From Haplomitrium mnioides (taxonomy: Eukaryota; Marchantiophyta; Haplomitriopsida; Calobryales): 23,569 bases of DNA. The notes under the pieces were generated by a model that was not told the DNA's origin, did no database searches, and worked only from the letters and a program-made list of their open reading frames with translations. The stretch covers positions 1 through 23,569 of the forward strand of contig JBNGIS010016959.1 of NCBI GenBank assembly GCA_049999725.1, written 5' to 3'. Made by a program: the position numbers and the translations under genes. Of this stretch, positions 9,330 through 17,829 are shown in pieces (position 1 is the first letter of the stretch; the number at the start of each line of letters is the position of its first letter).

Positions 9330-10556
9330 TATGACATCATTTTAGGATTGCCTTGGCTTGAAGAAAGGTCCGCTCAAATTGATTGGAGAAAACGACAAAT
9401 TCAAGTTACCTTACAAGGTAAGAAATTTCTTTTGGGGTGCTCGACATCTTTTTTGAAGAAGCCTAAGTCAGTTCAGCATGTTAATTCAGTGGAGCAAGAG
9501 CTACTTGTCTTTGCTATTTGGATTAAGCCCATCATGGACTTGAGTATGGAGGGGGGAAAAGGTGTGTCTACCTTAATGATAGATGATATTTTGAAAGAGT
9601 TTGTGGATGTGTTTTCGGAGGATTTGCCAAAGAGGTTACCAGACGATCGAGGAATGTCTTTTCCGATTGAGTTGATGATAGGAAGCACTCCTTATAATCG
9701 ATCTATATATCGGCTATCACCACAAGAATTAAAGGAGCTTCGAAAGACATTGACAGATCTTCTTGAGAAAGACTTCATTCATCATAGTACTTCTCTTTGG
9801 GGAGCTCCAATATTCTTTGTACCAAAGAAAGATGATGGATTTCGTCTTTGTATAGATTATCAAGGATTGAACAATCAAACAGTGAAGAATGCCTATCTTC
9901 TACCTCGTATTGATGATTTGTTGGATCAATTGAGTGGTGCACGATTCATTTCTAAGTTGGATCTTCAAAGTGGCTATTGGCAAATTCCAATCAAGCCAAG
10001 TGATGTACCAAAGACAACTTTTTGCACAAGGTATGGGCATTTTGAGTGGAAAATTCTTACATTTGGTCTTACTAATGCTCTGGCAATATTTATAGATCAA
10101 ATGCATCGAGCTTTTGATGGGTTATTGGATAAATCACTGCTGGTATTTTTGGACGATATCCTTAAATTTAGTAAAAGTGAAGTTGAGCATCATGCTCATC
10201 TCAAGGAGGCTCTACAACGACTACGCAATTGGAAGTTTTATTGCAAGAAGTCTAAGTGTAAGTTTTGGAAGCAATATGTGACTTATCTAGAGCATAAAGT
10301 GTTTGCGGATGGCATCAAGATAGAGGAAGAGAAAGTTAAGGCTATTGCAGAGTGGCCAATGCCAAATGATGCAAAGGATGTTCAAGCTTTTAATGGATTA
10401 GCAAGTTTTTATCAAAGATTCATTCATTACTATGCTCATATTGCTGCACCGCTTACGGAATTTCTAGGGAAGGATTCAAAGTTCAAGTGGACGACCAAGG
10501 AGCAAGTGACATTTCAACAACTCAAGGATGCGGTGACATCTCGTCCAATTCTATAG
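9330..10556 (+). pseudogene. Gypsy reverse transcriptase
   Basis: The frame opens with the end of the protease domain (YDIILGLPWLEE, 9330-9365). RT follows from about 9655: LRKTLTDLLEKDFI, WGAPIFFVPKKD, FRLCIDYQGLN, then KLDLQSGYWQI with the first catalytic Asp. TRYGHFEWKILTFGLTNA carries the FG-L-T-N-A box, where the family has Pro after Ala. The catalytic box is FLDD (Asp codons 10152-10157), with Phe where Tyr is common. The thumb and tether follow (FNGLASFYQRFI, APLTEFL). A TAG at 10554 cuts it from RNase H without changing frame. RT would copy element RNA to DNA in cytoplasmic particles. Confidence 0.93.
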
Positions 10557-10949
10557 CCATATGATCCAAAGAGGCGTTGTATAGTTGATTTTGATGCTTC
10601 TAATTTTGCTATTGGAGCGGTTTTACAACAAGAGTTTGAGGATGGACTTCATCTAATTGCAATCATGTCACGCCGGTTTACTGCGGCGGAGAGAAATTAT
10701 TTTGCAAGAGATCGAGAGCAATTAGCAATGGTTTATTCTACCAAGGTATGGAGACACTATCTTTTGGGCAAACTTGTACTTATGCGCACAGACCACAAGC
10801 CATTGCTTCAAGCAATCCACTTGGAAAATATGACAAGTCATCATCATCGATGGGAAGATCAACTACAACTCTTTGATTTCAAGTTGGAGTACAAGCCGGG
10901 AAGGTTCCACACTATTCCTGATGCATTGTCTCGAAGACCGGATCATTGA
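10557..10949 (+). pseudogene. Gypsy RNase H
   Basis: In frame with RT, the sequence gives VDFDASNFAIGAVLQQ with the first catalytic Asp, then AERNYFARDREQLAMV with the Glu, then LMRTDHKPL with the Asp, and ends NTIPDALSR-like (HTIPDALSRRPDH). All the acidic catalytic residues expected of a Ty3/gypsy RNase H are therefore present. The TGA at 10947 comes in the linker before integrase. The domain would remove the RNA strand during reverse transcription. It is isolated between two stops, so not expressed as part of a functional polyprotein. Confidence 0.9.
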
Positions 10950-12168
10950 ATAAATACACTAGAGATAGCAAATGCCAGTATATTACATCTTGATGAAGCA
11001 ACCAGTGATGGCTTTTGACAAAAGTTACAAGAAGACGCCTTCTTTACTCTTGTTAGAGCACGTTTGGCGGTCCAAGATAGTGAGTATTATACCTTTTCTA
11101 TTCGGGATGGTATTCTCTATCAAGGCCATCAAATATATGTTCCTCAAGATGATGCGCTTCAAATGGCATATTTATAAGAAGCACATGATATTCCGATTTC
11201 TAGGTATCTTGGAGTAGACAAGACTATAGAGTTACTTCAATGAACTTGGTGGTGGCCAAATCTAGCTTGAGATGTTCGTGGTTTTGTTCGTTCTTGTGAA
11301 AGTTGTCAACGAAACAAGGCTTCAAATAAAAAACTAGCTGGTCTTCTGCAACCATTATCGATTCGTACTGCTCGGTGGGAACATGTAAGTTTGGATCTTA
11401 TCACTTTGCTTCCAACCATGCTTTGTGGGTTTATGGCCATTGTGGTGTTTGTGGATAAGCTAAGCAAGCAATTTCATCCAACACCGACAGTGGATATGGT
11501 GGATGCTCCACAATTGGTGAAGATTTATTTTGATGCAGTCTTTCGATATCATGGAATATCAAAGGTACTTATGCCTGATAGAGATCTACGATTTACTGGG
11601 AAGTTTTGGCGAGAGTTATTCACACTTTTGGGTACCAAACTATCTATATCTACAGCGTATCATCTTCAAACAGATGGGCAAACCAAACGGGAAAATCGTA
11701 CTGTGGAGGATATGCTTCGAGTGTTTATCAATGTTCATCATATGGATTGGGATAGTTTTTTACCGACTGTGGAGTTTTCATACAATAACTCCAAATAAGA
11801 AAGTACTAGTTTTTCTCCTTTCTTTCTTAATTCTGATCAACATCCTCTTGTTCCCGATGGCTTACTTTCTCCTTCATCTTCCAATGTTCCCAGTCTTTCT
11901 ACCTTTTTGTCTCGTTTATCTTCCTCGTTGCAAGATGTCCGAAACCATCTTGTTATTGCTCAAAATCGGCAGAAAATGTTCGCCGATAAACATCGTCATG
12001 ATTGCTCTTATGTTTTAGGTGAGCAAGTTATGTTATCCACTTATAATCTTTCATTGTCTCTAGATACTCAAGTCTGTAAGTTTTCTCCTGCTTGGATTGG
12101 TCATTTATCTATTTCTCAAGTTATTTCTCTCGTTCCTTATAAACTTGATCTTTCTCTTCATATGAAGA
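10950..12168 (+). pseudogene. Gypsy integrase, catalytic Glu replaced by Lys
   Basis: The frame continues from RNase H. The zinc-binding region reads EAHDIPISRYLGVDKT, then CESCQRNK: first His and both Cys are kept, but the second His is Tyr (codon 11205). The core has LDLITLLP (first Asp) and MPDRDLRFTGKFW (second Asp), but the Glu 35 residues further on is Lys (codon AAA at 11685, in DGQTKRENR). Five stops fall inside (11016, 11175, 11241, 11268, 11796). The C-terminal part (FADKHRHD, FSPAWIGHLSI, VPYKLDLS) is the GPY/F-like domain in degraded form. The enzyme would join element DNA to the chromosome; this copy could not. Confidence 0.9.
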
Positions 12169-12175
12169 TTCATCT

Positions 12176-12472
12176 GTGTTCCATGTGTCTAAACTTAAGC
12201 CTTTTGTTCCTAGTCCATCTTCTTTTCCAAATCGTGTTCAACTTCCTCCTCCGGCCATTGTTCTTGATGATCATGAAGAATTTGAAGTAGACAGTATTTT
12301 GGTGAAAAGAGTTATCAAGCGCAGGCGGCATCCACAAGTTCAATACAAGGTTTTGTGGAAAGACTATCCACTTCATGATGCTACTTGGGAACCTTCTTCA
12401 AATCTTGAGAATGCTCAAGAAGCTATTAAAATTTTTGAAAGTTGCGGCAATGACGAGGACGTTATCGATTAG
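12176..12472 (+). pseudogene. Chromodomain at the integrase C-terminus
   Basis: After a frameshift in about 12150-12175, a new frame gives FHVSKLKPF, the normal end of the integrase C-terminal region, and then a chromodomain at about residues 35-90: EFEVDSILVKRVIKRRR, VQYKVLWKDYP, ATWEPSSNLENA, IKIFE. The aromatic positions used to bind methylated histone tails are present (Phe at the first strand, Trp in VLWK, Trp in TWEP). In chromoviruses this domain steers integration toward heterochromatin. It is the best preserved piece of the element, with no internal stop. Confidence 0.9.
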
Positions 12473-12553
12473 ACGGCATGGATTATGTAATAGTACAAGC
12501 ATAAGGTTGTGCTATTTAGAAGAAAATAGAGAGGAGTGAAGGAAGTGGTAGTG

Positions 12554-12680
12554 AGTCACTTTTAGAGTTAAGATTGGATTACTTGCTTTTGAAGTCACTT
12601 TTGGTGGAGAGTCACTTTTAGGTTACTTGCATTCAAAGTCACTTTTGGTAGAGAGTCACCTTTAAGACTGAAATGAGAAG
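12554..12680 (+). repeat. GAGTCACTTTT subrepeats in the LTR U3
   Basis: The core agtcactttt begins at 12554, 12593, 12610, 12637 and (as agtcaccttt) 12654. Two units of 44 bp (12593-12636 and 12637-12680) each hold two cores 17 bp apart, and the first, partial unit is 39 bp. Repeated U3 motifs upstream of an LTR TATA box often act as enhancers; that role is inferred. Confidence 0.7.
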
Positions 12681-12723
12681 TGACTTGTAAGTGAAGAAAG
12701 AGGGATGACACCCTCTTCTCTTG

Positions 12724-12732
12724 TATAAATAG
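12724..12732 (+). promoter_or_regulatory. TATA box of the gypsy LTR
   Basis: TATAAATAG lies in a typical plant promoter setting, after the subrepeats and before a T-rich transcribed leader. It would drive element transcription to the right, here straight into the antisense strand of the copia. Confidence 0.6.
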
Positions 12733-12889
12733 AAAGGCTTTTTAGCCCCACTCCTCATTTTGGAGTTCCTCTCGAATCACTTGGGTTTTTTGGTTGCTTG
12801 GCTTTTGCTTGCTTTCTTGGTTTTAGCTTGGACCTTGAGTTGCTTTTGGTTGAAGTACTCTATTAGAGTTCACCATGAGTTCTTACTCA

Positions 12890-13105
12890 TTTGGATTTGG
12901 TCTTTGAGATTCTTTTACATATACATTCACTACTAGCCTCATAGAATGCTATGATTTCTGCATGGTTGGTCAAGGTAGTTGTAATTGTCCGTTTGGTGCT
13001 TTTCTATGAGATAGCAGTGCTTCTTTTAAGGAAGACATATCTTGTTTGAGACTTTGTGTCATCATGATCAAAAAAATATCCAACATCAGCATAACCAATA
13101 ATATT
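12890..13105 (-). pseudogene. Copia RNase H, C-terminal part
   Basis: The minus strand reads YADVGYFFDHDD, SQTRYVFL, STAIS-stop-KSTKRT, and NHAEIIAFYEASSEC, the typical copia RNase H order with the AD and AE acidic residues kept. One TAG replaces the residue after TAIS. Just past SSEC the similarity fades and gypsy LTR sequence begins, so the element is cut within about 30 bases of this point. Confidence 0.85.
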
Positions 13106-13775
13106 ATTTGTTGGATTTTATGGGAAGAAAAGCCCCATATCCATTGTACCTTTCAAGTATCTGAAAATGCGTTTGAGCCCATTCTAGTGGTGAATGGTGG
13201 GATGGGAGCTGTTCCTTGCAAGCGTGTTTACTACAAAAGATATATCAGGTCTGGTCTAATTTGCAAGGTACATAAGAGCTCTGATTACTGAGAGATATGG
13301 CTTTTTGATCCCAGAGTTGGTTCATGTTTCTTTCACTTTCCAAACATGTCCTTGGTTGGGTCTGAAGATCTCATTTCCATGAGAGTGCTCGTTGGATAAG
13401 CATTGTCCATATTGAATTGTTTGAGAATCTTGGCCGCATATGTGGATTGGTGGATTAGAATACCATTAGGCACATGCTCAAGTTGGATGTCGAGACAAAG
13501 ATCAGGTTCTCCGATGTCTCGTATTTCAAATATGTTCTTCAGTTTGCAATTGTGCTAGCAACTAGAGTTTTTGTGCCAAAAATATTTATGTCGTCTACAT
13601 GAAGTGCAACTACAACATATTCAAAGCCTATATGTTTCATGAACAGACATGGAGCAACGTCATCATTTGTGAAATTCAGTGCCATCATCTCTTATTTGAA
13701 TCTTTGATACCAATTTTTGCCACTCTGTTTGAGCCCGTATATCAATTTTAAGACTTGAATTGCCATTTGTGTGCC
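13106..13775 (-). pseudogene. Copia RT, C-terminal half (palm and connection)
   Basis: Following the repeat array, the minus strand gives LIYGLKQSGKNWYQRF (YGLKQ box, 13725-13742), a TAA, then CLFMKHIGFEYVVVALHVDD (13590 and up). The catalytic box is HVDD, with both Asp kept and the usual Tyr changed to His. Next come INIFGT and, after a frame change, HQSTYAAKILKQFNMD, TSTLMEMRS (the tether after the palm). The stretch from 13110 to 13400 is heavily broken but still aligns with the connection to RNase H. The YGLKQ site is in the same frame as the RT N-terminal AYLYG at 14790-14816, 349 codons away. Confidence 0.85.
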
Positions 13776-13925
13776 TCATTGATTGATTGGTGATCCAGAT
13801 GCATTAATAGAATGCCTTGCCAACTTCACATTTTCATGTGGTATACTTTGATGGTGAGGAAAAAAAGGTTCGCTCTGTTGTTTCTCATGCAGTTTGTATG
13901 TATTTGGGACCAAAAGTCCTCTGCA

Positions 13926-14357
13926 GCTTTGTGTGCTCAACGAATGTGCTGGCCGGAGTAAAGGTACTTTGAAATGTTGCTTGCTCAGCGAGTACACTAG
14001 CTGGACTAAAGGTCCTTTGTGATGTTGCTTGCTTAGCGAGTGCGCTGGCTAGACTAAAGGTCTTTTGTAATGCTGCTTGCTCAACGAGTGCGCTAGCTAG
14101 ACTAAAGGTCCTTTGAAATGATGCTTACTCAGCGAGTGCATTGGCTGGACTAAAGGTCCTTTGAAATGCTACTTGCTCAACGAGTAGGCTGGCTGGACTA
14201 AAGGTCCTTTGCAATGCTACTTGCTCAGCGAGGGCGCTGGCTGGACTAAAGGTCTTTTGTAACGCTGCTTGCTCAGCAAGTGCTTTGGCTGGACTAAAGG
14301 TCCTTTGTAATGCTGCTTGCTCAACGAGTACGTTGGTTGGACTAAAGGTCCTTTGTA
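13926..14357 (-). repeat. Minisatellite A: nine 48-bp units in the copia RT frame
   Basis: Period 48 is exact: the core actaaagg (plus strand) recurs at 14005, 14053, 14101, 14149, 14197, 14245, 14293 and 14341, with a variant at 13957. On the minus strand each unit encodes 16 residues of the form [YFCH]K[GR]PLVQPxxSLSKQH. A tenth, degenerate unit follows at 13878-13925. Because 48 is a multiple of three, the RT frame is kept. Four units carry TAG, each exactly where sister units have the Gln codon CAG. Confidence 0.93.
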
Positions 14358-14420
14358 ATCATTGTGCAGCTTGCTTTCCATCATTTGGCATTGTCGTTTT
14401 GACATGAGGACTAAAGGTTC
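14358..14420 (-). other. Linker between the two minisatellites
   Basis: These 63 bases encode 21 residues starting EPLVLMSKRQ, in the same frame as both arrays. The start repeats the P-L-V core once more; the rest is unique. Confidence 0.7.
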
Positions 14421-14708
14421 TTTCTGGATTGGCAGAGGCCTTTTCTGGACAGAAGGTCCTTTTATTTGTTGGCCATTGGGGACAAAATGTCCTTTTCCTA
14501 AATTGAGGTCTTTATGGACAAAAGGTCCATTCTAAATCATTGTGCCTATATGGACTAAAGGTCCAACCTCAGAATTTAGGCCTTGAGAGACAAAAGGTTC
14601 AATCTCAGTATATGAGCCATGAGAGGCAAAAGGTCTAATCTCAGTATTTGGGTCATGAGAGACATAAGGTCTAATCTCAGTATTTGGGCCGCTTGGGACT
14701 AAAGGTCC
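14421..14708 (-). repeat. Minisatellite B: about eight 36-bp units in the same frame
   Basis: Units start at 14708 and step by 36 (14672, 14636, 14600, 14564, 14528), followed by one of 33 and one of 39 bases. The encoded units are 12 residues, for example GPLVPSGPNTEI, RPYVSHDPNTEI and RPFASHGSYTEI. All share a [GRE]P-x-V or [GRE]P-x-A start with array A, so the arrays have a common core but different unit lengths. A single TAG lies at 14532. Confidence 0.88.
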
Positions 14709-14789
14709 ATACGCACTGTGGCTATTCTCCCGTTGAATGTGAAATACCATTCTTGACATGAGCTCAATGTGTGCCTTCATAAAAATCTA

Positions 14790-15210
14790 AGTGTCTAGAG
14801 TACCATATAAGTAGGCAGTGAATATGCATGATGAGATGGCATTGAATAGAAAATGCTCTCATATATCTGTAAATTATAGTGTCCATAACATGTGAGTATG
14901 TGAGGTCATAGTCATGTCCAGGAATCTGAGTATATCATTTGGCCACTAATCTTACCTTATATCTTGTGACATCACTCTTTGCATTGTATTTGTGGACAAA
15001 ATTAAATCTATAATCTGTCAGATGCATGTCTGGAAGTTTTGGCATAACAGATCCAAATACTTGTTGTTGTATGAGAGAGTCAAGTTCCGAATTTATTGCT
15101 TTTTTCCATTGGTGCCAATCGGTTCTTGATTGTGCTTCTCGTACAGATAAAGGATCCTGAGTATCTTTGTCTTTTGATTGTGATATAGAAAATGCAAATG
15201 AGTCATCCAT
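14790..15210 (-). pseudogene. Copia RT, N-terminal half (fingers)
   Basis: The minus strand reads WHQWKKAINSELDSL, VFGSVMP, DYRFNFVHKYNAK, TRYKVRLVAK, a TGA, then IPGHDYDLTYSHVMDTI: the usual order of a copia RT start. Around 14850 a frameshift occurs, and the new frame gives AYLYGTLDT (14790-14816), then TAG and IFMK. Normally some 25-30 residues would separate this from YGLKQ. Here the minisatellites come in between. Confidence 0.88.
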
Positions 15211-15381
15211 AGTGGTCTAGAATCTGCCCCATATTTGACCGGTATGAGAATAGTCAATTGCTATTTCATCGTTGTCTATTGCAATGTGTAATGATGTCGG
15301 TGATGTTGGCTTATTCTTTGAGCCTTTAGGTCTACTACGCTTTGCTCTAGGTTATATTTCAGTGATAGGTGCATCAACTTT

Positions 15382-16400
15382 TTAAAGTTGTGCTGGTGCA
15401 TTGGCAACTTCAATATGTGATTTGGTGATGCTAGCTGCATTGTTAAATGCATCGAGCATTTTGATTAGTGTTTGCTGCAAATGGAGGAGTTGCTTAACTT
15501 TGGCATCAGAATGTATGTTTCGTTGGTCAAAGTCTAATGGCAAGTGCTGGTGCCATATTAAGTTGCTATTTGGTTTGGGTTGTACAGCTTTGTTCTCTTG
15601 TGTCAGATAAAGAAAAGATTCTTTAAAGAATTGACAGTCTGCGAATCGAGACTTAAACACATCAAAGGTTGAGGGTTCAAGATATCGGATGATAGAAGGA
15701 GATCCAAAACTAATATATATGCCTTTTTGGCCTTGTGGTCCCATCTTGGTTTGGTGTGGCCCTAAGATTGAGACAAGTACAAGGTAGCCAAATATGTGTA
15801 GATGTGATATATCTGTTGTGATTCCCACAACAAGTTGATGTGGGGAATTATGATTAAATGTGGATGGTCTGTAATGCAATAGAGATGTTGTGTGCATGAC
15901 TACATGTCCCTAGACAGTGGTGGGGAGATTTGAGTTTAGAAGTAGTGGTCTTGCTATGAGTTGTGTTCTCTTAATAACAGATTCTGCAATGCCATTTTGA
16001 AAGAGTACATGTGGAGCTGTATATTGTATATCTATGCTAGCAAATGAGCAAAAACCGTCAAAAGTTTGTGAAGAGAATTTTCTGGTACTGTCCACTCTCA
16101 GATTTCTGATTGGGTAATCAGAGAGCTGGGTTGAGAGTTTCAAGATTTGGGACAACAGTTTCGGGAAGACCATATTTTTAGTTGTAAGAAGAGATACTTC
16201 CGACCATTTGAATGATACATCAATGGTGATGAGAAAGTATCAGAATGGTCTTGAAGGGAGATGGATAGGTCCACAGACATCAGCGTGGATTCTCTTGAGA
16301 AAGCGAGTAATCGTGATTGTTGTTTTGTTGTGAGAAGGTGCAGTTCTCAGTTTGCCTTGTGGCATGCTAAGCTTGGAGTATTCAATGATAGTGGATGCAC
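15382..16400 (-). pseudogene. Copia integrase
   Basis: One minus-strand frame holds GKLRTAPSH, RIHADVCGPI (first catalytic Asp), IDVSFKWSE, DYPIRNLRVDST (second Asp) and LFQNGIAESVIKR (Glu), then the downstream region SHLHIFGYLVLV, TKMGPQGQKGIYISF and SIIRYLEPSTFDVF leading toward RT. All three catalytic acids survive. The two Cys of the zinc-binding region are absent: the site before PQGK has Ser at both places. Stops lie at about 15900 (after LPTTV) and near 16229. Integrase would insert element cDNA in the nucleus. Confidence 0.9.
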
Positions 16401-16403
16401 GTT

Positions 16404-16685
16404 CTATGGTTTTCCTTTGCTGTCATTTATGATGCGGTAGAACATGTCTCGGCCCAGATGCCTTAGGCGATTGTGCCATGTGAGAGTTGCGGAGACCATT
16501 TTTGTGGAGATATGATATGACAAAATTTTTGTGGTGCACACTCCAGGTGGTGATAGTTGCAATATGGTGTGCGAAGATCCGCTGTCTACAATGCAAGTTA
16601 TCCTAGATTTTTTTTTCTGGTTTGGTGGATATGAGTGAGTCATGTGACTTTCAGGATGTAGATTGTATTGAGGGTATGCATCCAT
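16404..16685 (-). pseudogene. Copia protease and pre-integrase domain
   Basis: The frame encodes ITCIVDSGSSHTIL with the Asp-Ser-Gly active site of the retrotransposon protease (about 16563-16603), a short remainder, then LTWHNRLRHLGRDMFYRII, the pre-integrase region with the two His of the integrase zinc site. The space between the two motifs is only about 30 residues, far shorter than a complete protease, so an internal deletion is likely. It ends at TAG before the Cys pair. Confidence 0.85.
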
Positions 16686-17740
16686 GTCTGCCAGTTCCAG
16701 TAAGTTTCCCTATACTTCGTAGTTGTGAGGTTTGATGCATTGTTGGCATAGTCGCGTTAGGTGCGCTAGTACTCTGCAAGTGGGCTAGGTGTGGCCACGT
16801 GTGCCATATCAAATGCAGGTTGTTTGAGGCTGGCGTGAATGAAAATGAGTTTGGCAGCCTCTATAAGATTGTCCACCACCTTTATTGTTCCATGTGCGCT
16901 GTGAAGTGCGTTTTGGTGTCGTCGATGTGCGACGTTTGTTATGTCGATCCCTGTTATTGGGAGTTTGAGGTTGAGTGGTGGTCTAGCGGGTGGTGCTCCC
17001 CCTAAATCTGGAGTGTCCCATTCTTCTGCCTCATGAGGGGTTTTTGTTTCTGGATCAAGGGTATATTCCAGTCCTTGTAAAGTGTGATTCAGGGTTCAGT
17101 GAGGGAGCGGCAGACCCTAGTGGTCTCTTCTTTGCATTTTCCATGAGGAGCAGCTGGTGTTTTTTAGCTAGTAGCATATATGCTATGAGTTCACTGTATC
17201 AAGTGAATCGTATATTGCGATATTGTGATCCTAGAATGAGATTGCTTACAAGGAAAGTCGATAGAGTTTTCTCTATCTATTCTTTGTCGGTCACGGGGTG
17301 GCCATAGATTGCCAACTGTGAGACGATGCAAAATTGTTCGTTGTTGTAATTTACTATGGACATATGGTCCTGAACTAGTAGGTTGATCCAATCGTGTCTC
17401 GCTGCAAGGAGCGATATGCTTGTCAGATGGTCAAATCTGAGTTTTAGTTCTTCCCATAGTAGATAGGGATTGTGATAATTAAGGTATTGGAGTCTCAAGG
17501 GTTCCACCATGTGGTGTCTGATCAGTATGAAGGCTTTGGCTGCATCACATAGGGTAGTATTATCATCTATATTGATGATTTCATGGATGGCCTTGGATGT
17601 CAAGTATGTCGTTACGTCTAGTGACCATGATAAGTAGTTGGAGCTATCCAATCTTAGAGCTTGGAATTTCAGAGATTCTATTGCAGGTCTATGCTCTGTT
17701 TTGCTGAGAATACCTGTGAATGAGAAAGATGAAGCAGAGT
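16686..17740 (-). pseudogene. Copia gag (UBN2-type) with broken zinc knuckle
   Basis: The minus strand gives SLKFQALRLDSSNYLSWS, AFILIRHHMVEPLRLQYL, YLLWEELKLRFDHL, ARHDWINLLVQDHMSI, FCIVSQLAIYGHPVTD, then after a TAG IEKTLSTF and YSELIAYMLLAKKHQ. This is the gag found in many plant copia elements. Near 16774-16818 the spacing C-x2-C-x4-H-x4-C of a zinc knuckle is exact, but the second Cys is Tyr and two positions are stops. The frame is open upstream of the usual start to about 17825 without an ATG, so the true start cannot be fixed. Gag would coat the element RNA in particles. Confidence 0.88.
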
Positions 17741-17829
17741 CTCTGGCAAATATAGCTGTTGGGTTAAGGCTCCGTTTGTCTGTATTTAGTACAGATTGGT
17801 GTTTGATATGAGTTTTAGTCGATCACAGA

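Larger units (their letters stand above)
8847..12890 (+). mobile_element. 5'-truncated Ty3/gypsy chromovirus with partial 3' LTR
   Basis: The order gag end, protease, RT, RNase H, integrase, chromodomain identifies a Ty3/gypsy chromovirus. One reading frame runs from 8847 to about 12165, interrupted only by eight stop codons (9327, 10554, 10947, 11016, 11175, 11241, 11268, 11796). One frameshift just before the chromodomain then changes the frame. Most of gag, the leader and the 5' LTR are absent. The right end is cut within the 3' LTR where the oppositely oriented copia begins. I would not assign a clade (Tekay, Reina, Galadriel or other) without a tree. Confidence 0.93.
12537..12890 (+). 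mobile_element. Partial 3' LTR of the gypsy element
   Basis: A purine-rich run (agaagaaaatagagaggag, ending 12536) precedes TGAAGGAAG at 12537, fitting a polypurine tract and LTR start. U3 holds GAGTCACTTTT subrepeats, then a TATA box at 12724 and a T-rich R/U5 (tggttgcttggcttttgcttg). The LTR end is not seen, because copia RNase H in the other orientation begins by about 12890-12905. No second copy of this LTR is in the window, so boundaries are inferred. Confidence 0.6.
12890..17740 (-). mobile_element. Decayed Ty1/copia element, minus strand
   Basis: Read on the minus strand, the order is gag, zinc knuckle, protease, pre-integrase, integrase, RT, RNase H. Integrase before RT defines Ty1/copia. 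Gag and protease share one frame, integrase and the start of RT another, and the RT middle the first again, so there are frameshifts near 16.4 kb and 14.85 kb. Its left end on this map is cut at the end of RNase H, with no 3' LTR. A candidate 5' LTR end lies 1.9 kb beyond gag at 19653. RT carries an unusual internal minisatellite. Many stops make it inactive. Confidence 0.92.

Noticed and set aside
11530-12018. 162-codon plus-strand frame overlapping integrase
   Set aside because: It is a shadow of the integrase frame, which carries the recognisable motifs.
13926-14357. Regular repeats resembling a CRISPR array
   Set aside because: The units are contiguous and similar throughout, with no unique spacers. 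They code in frame with RT and lie in a plant-type nuclear sequence.
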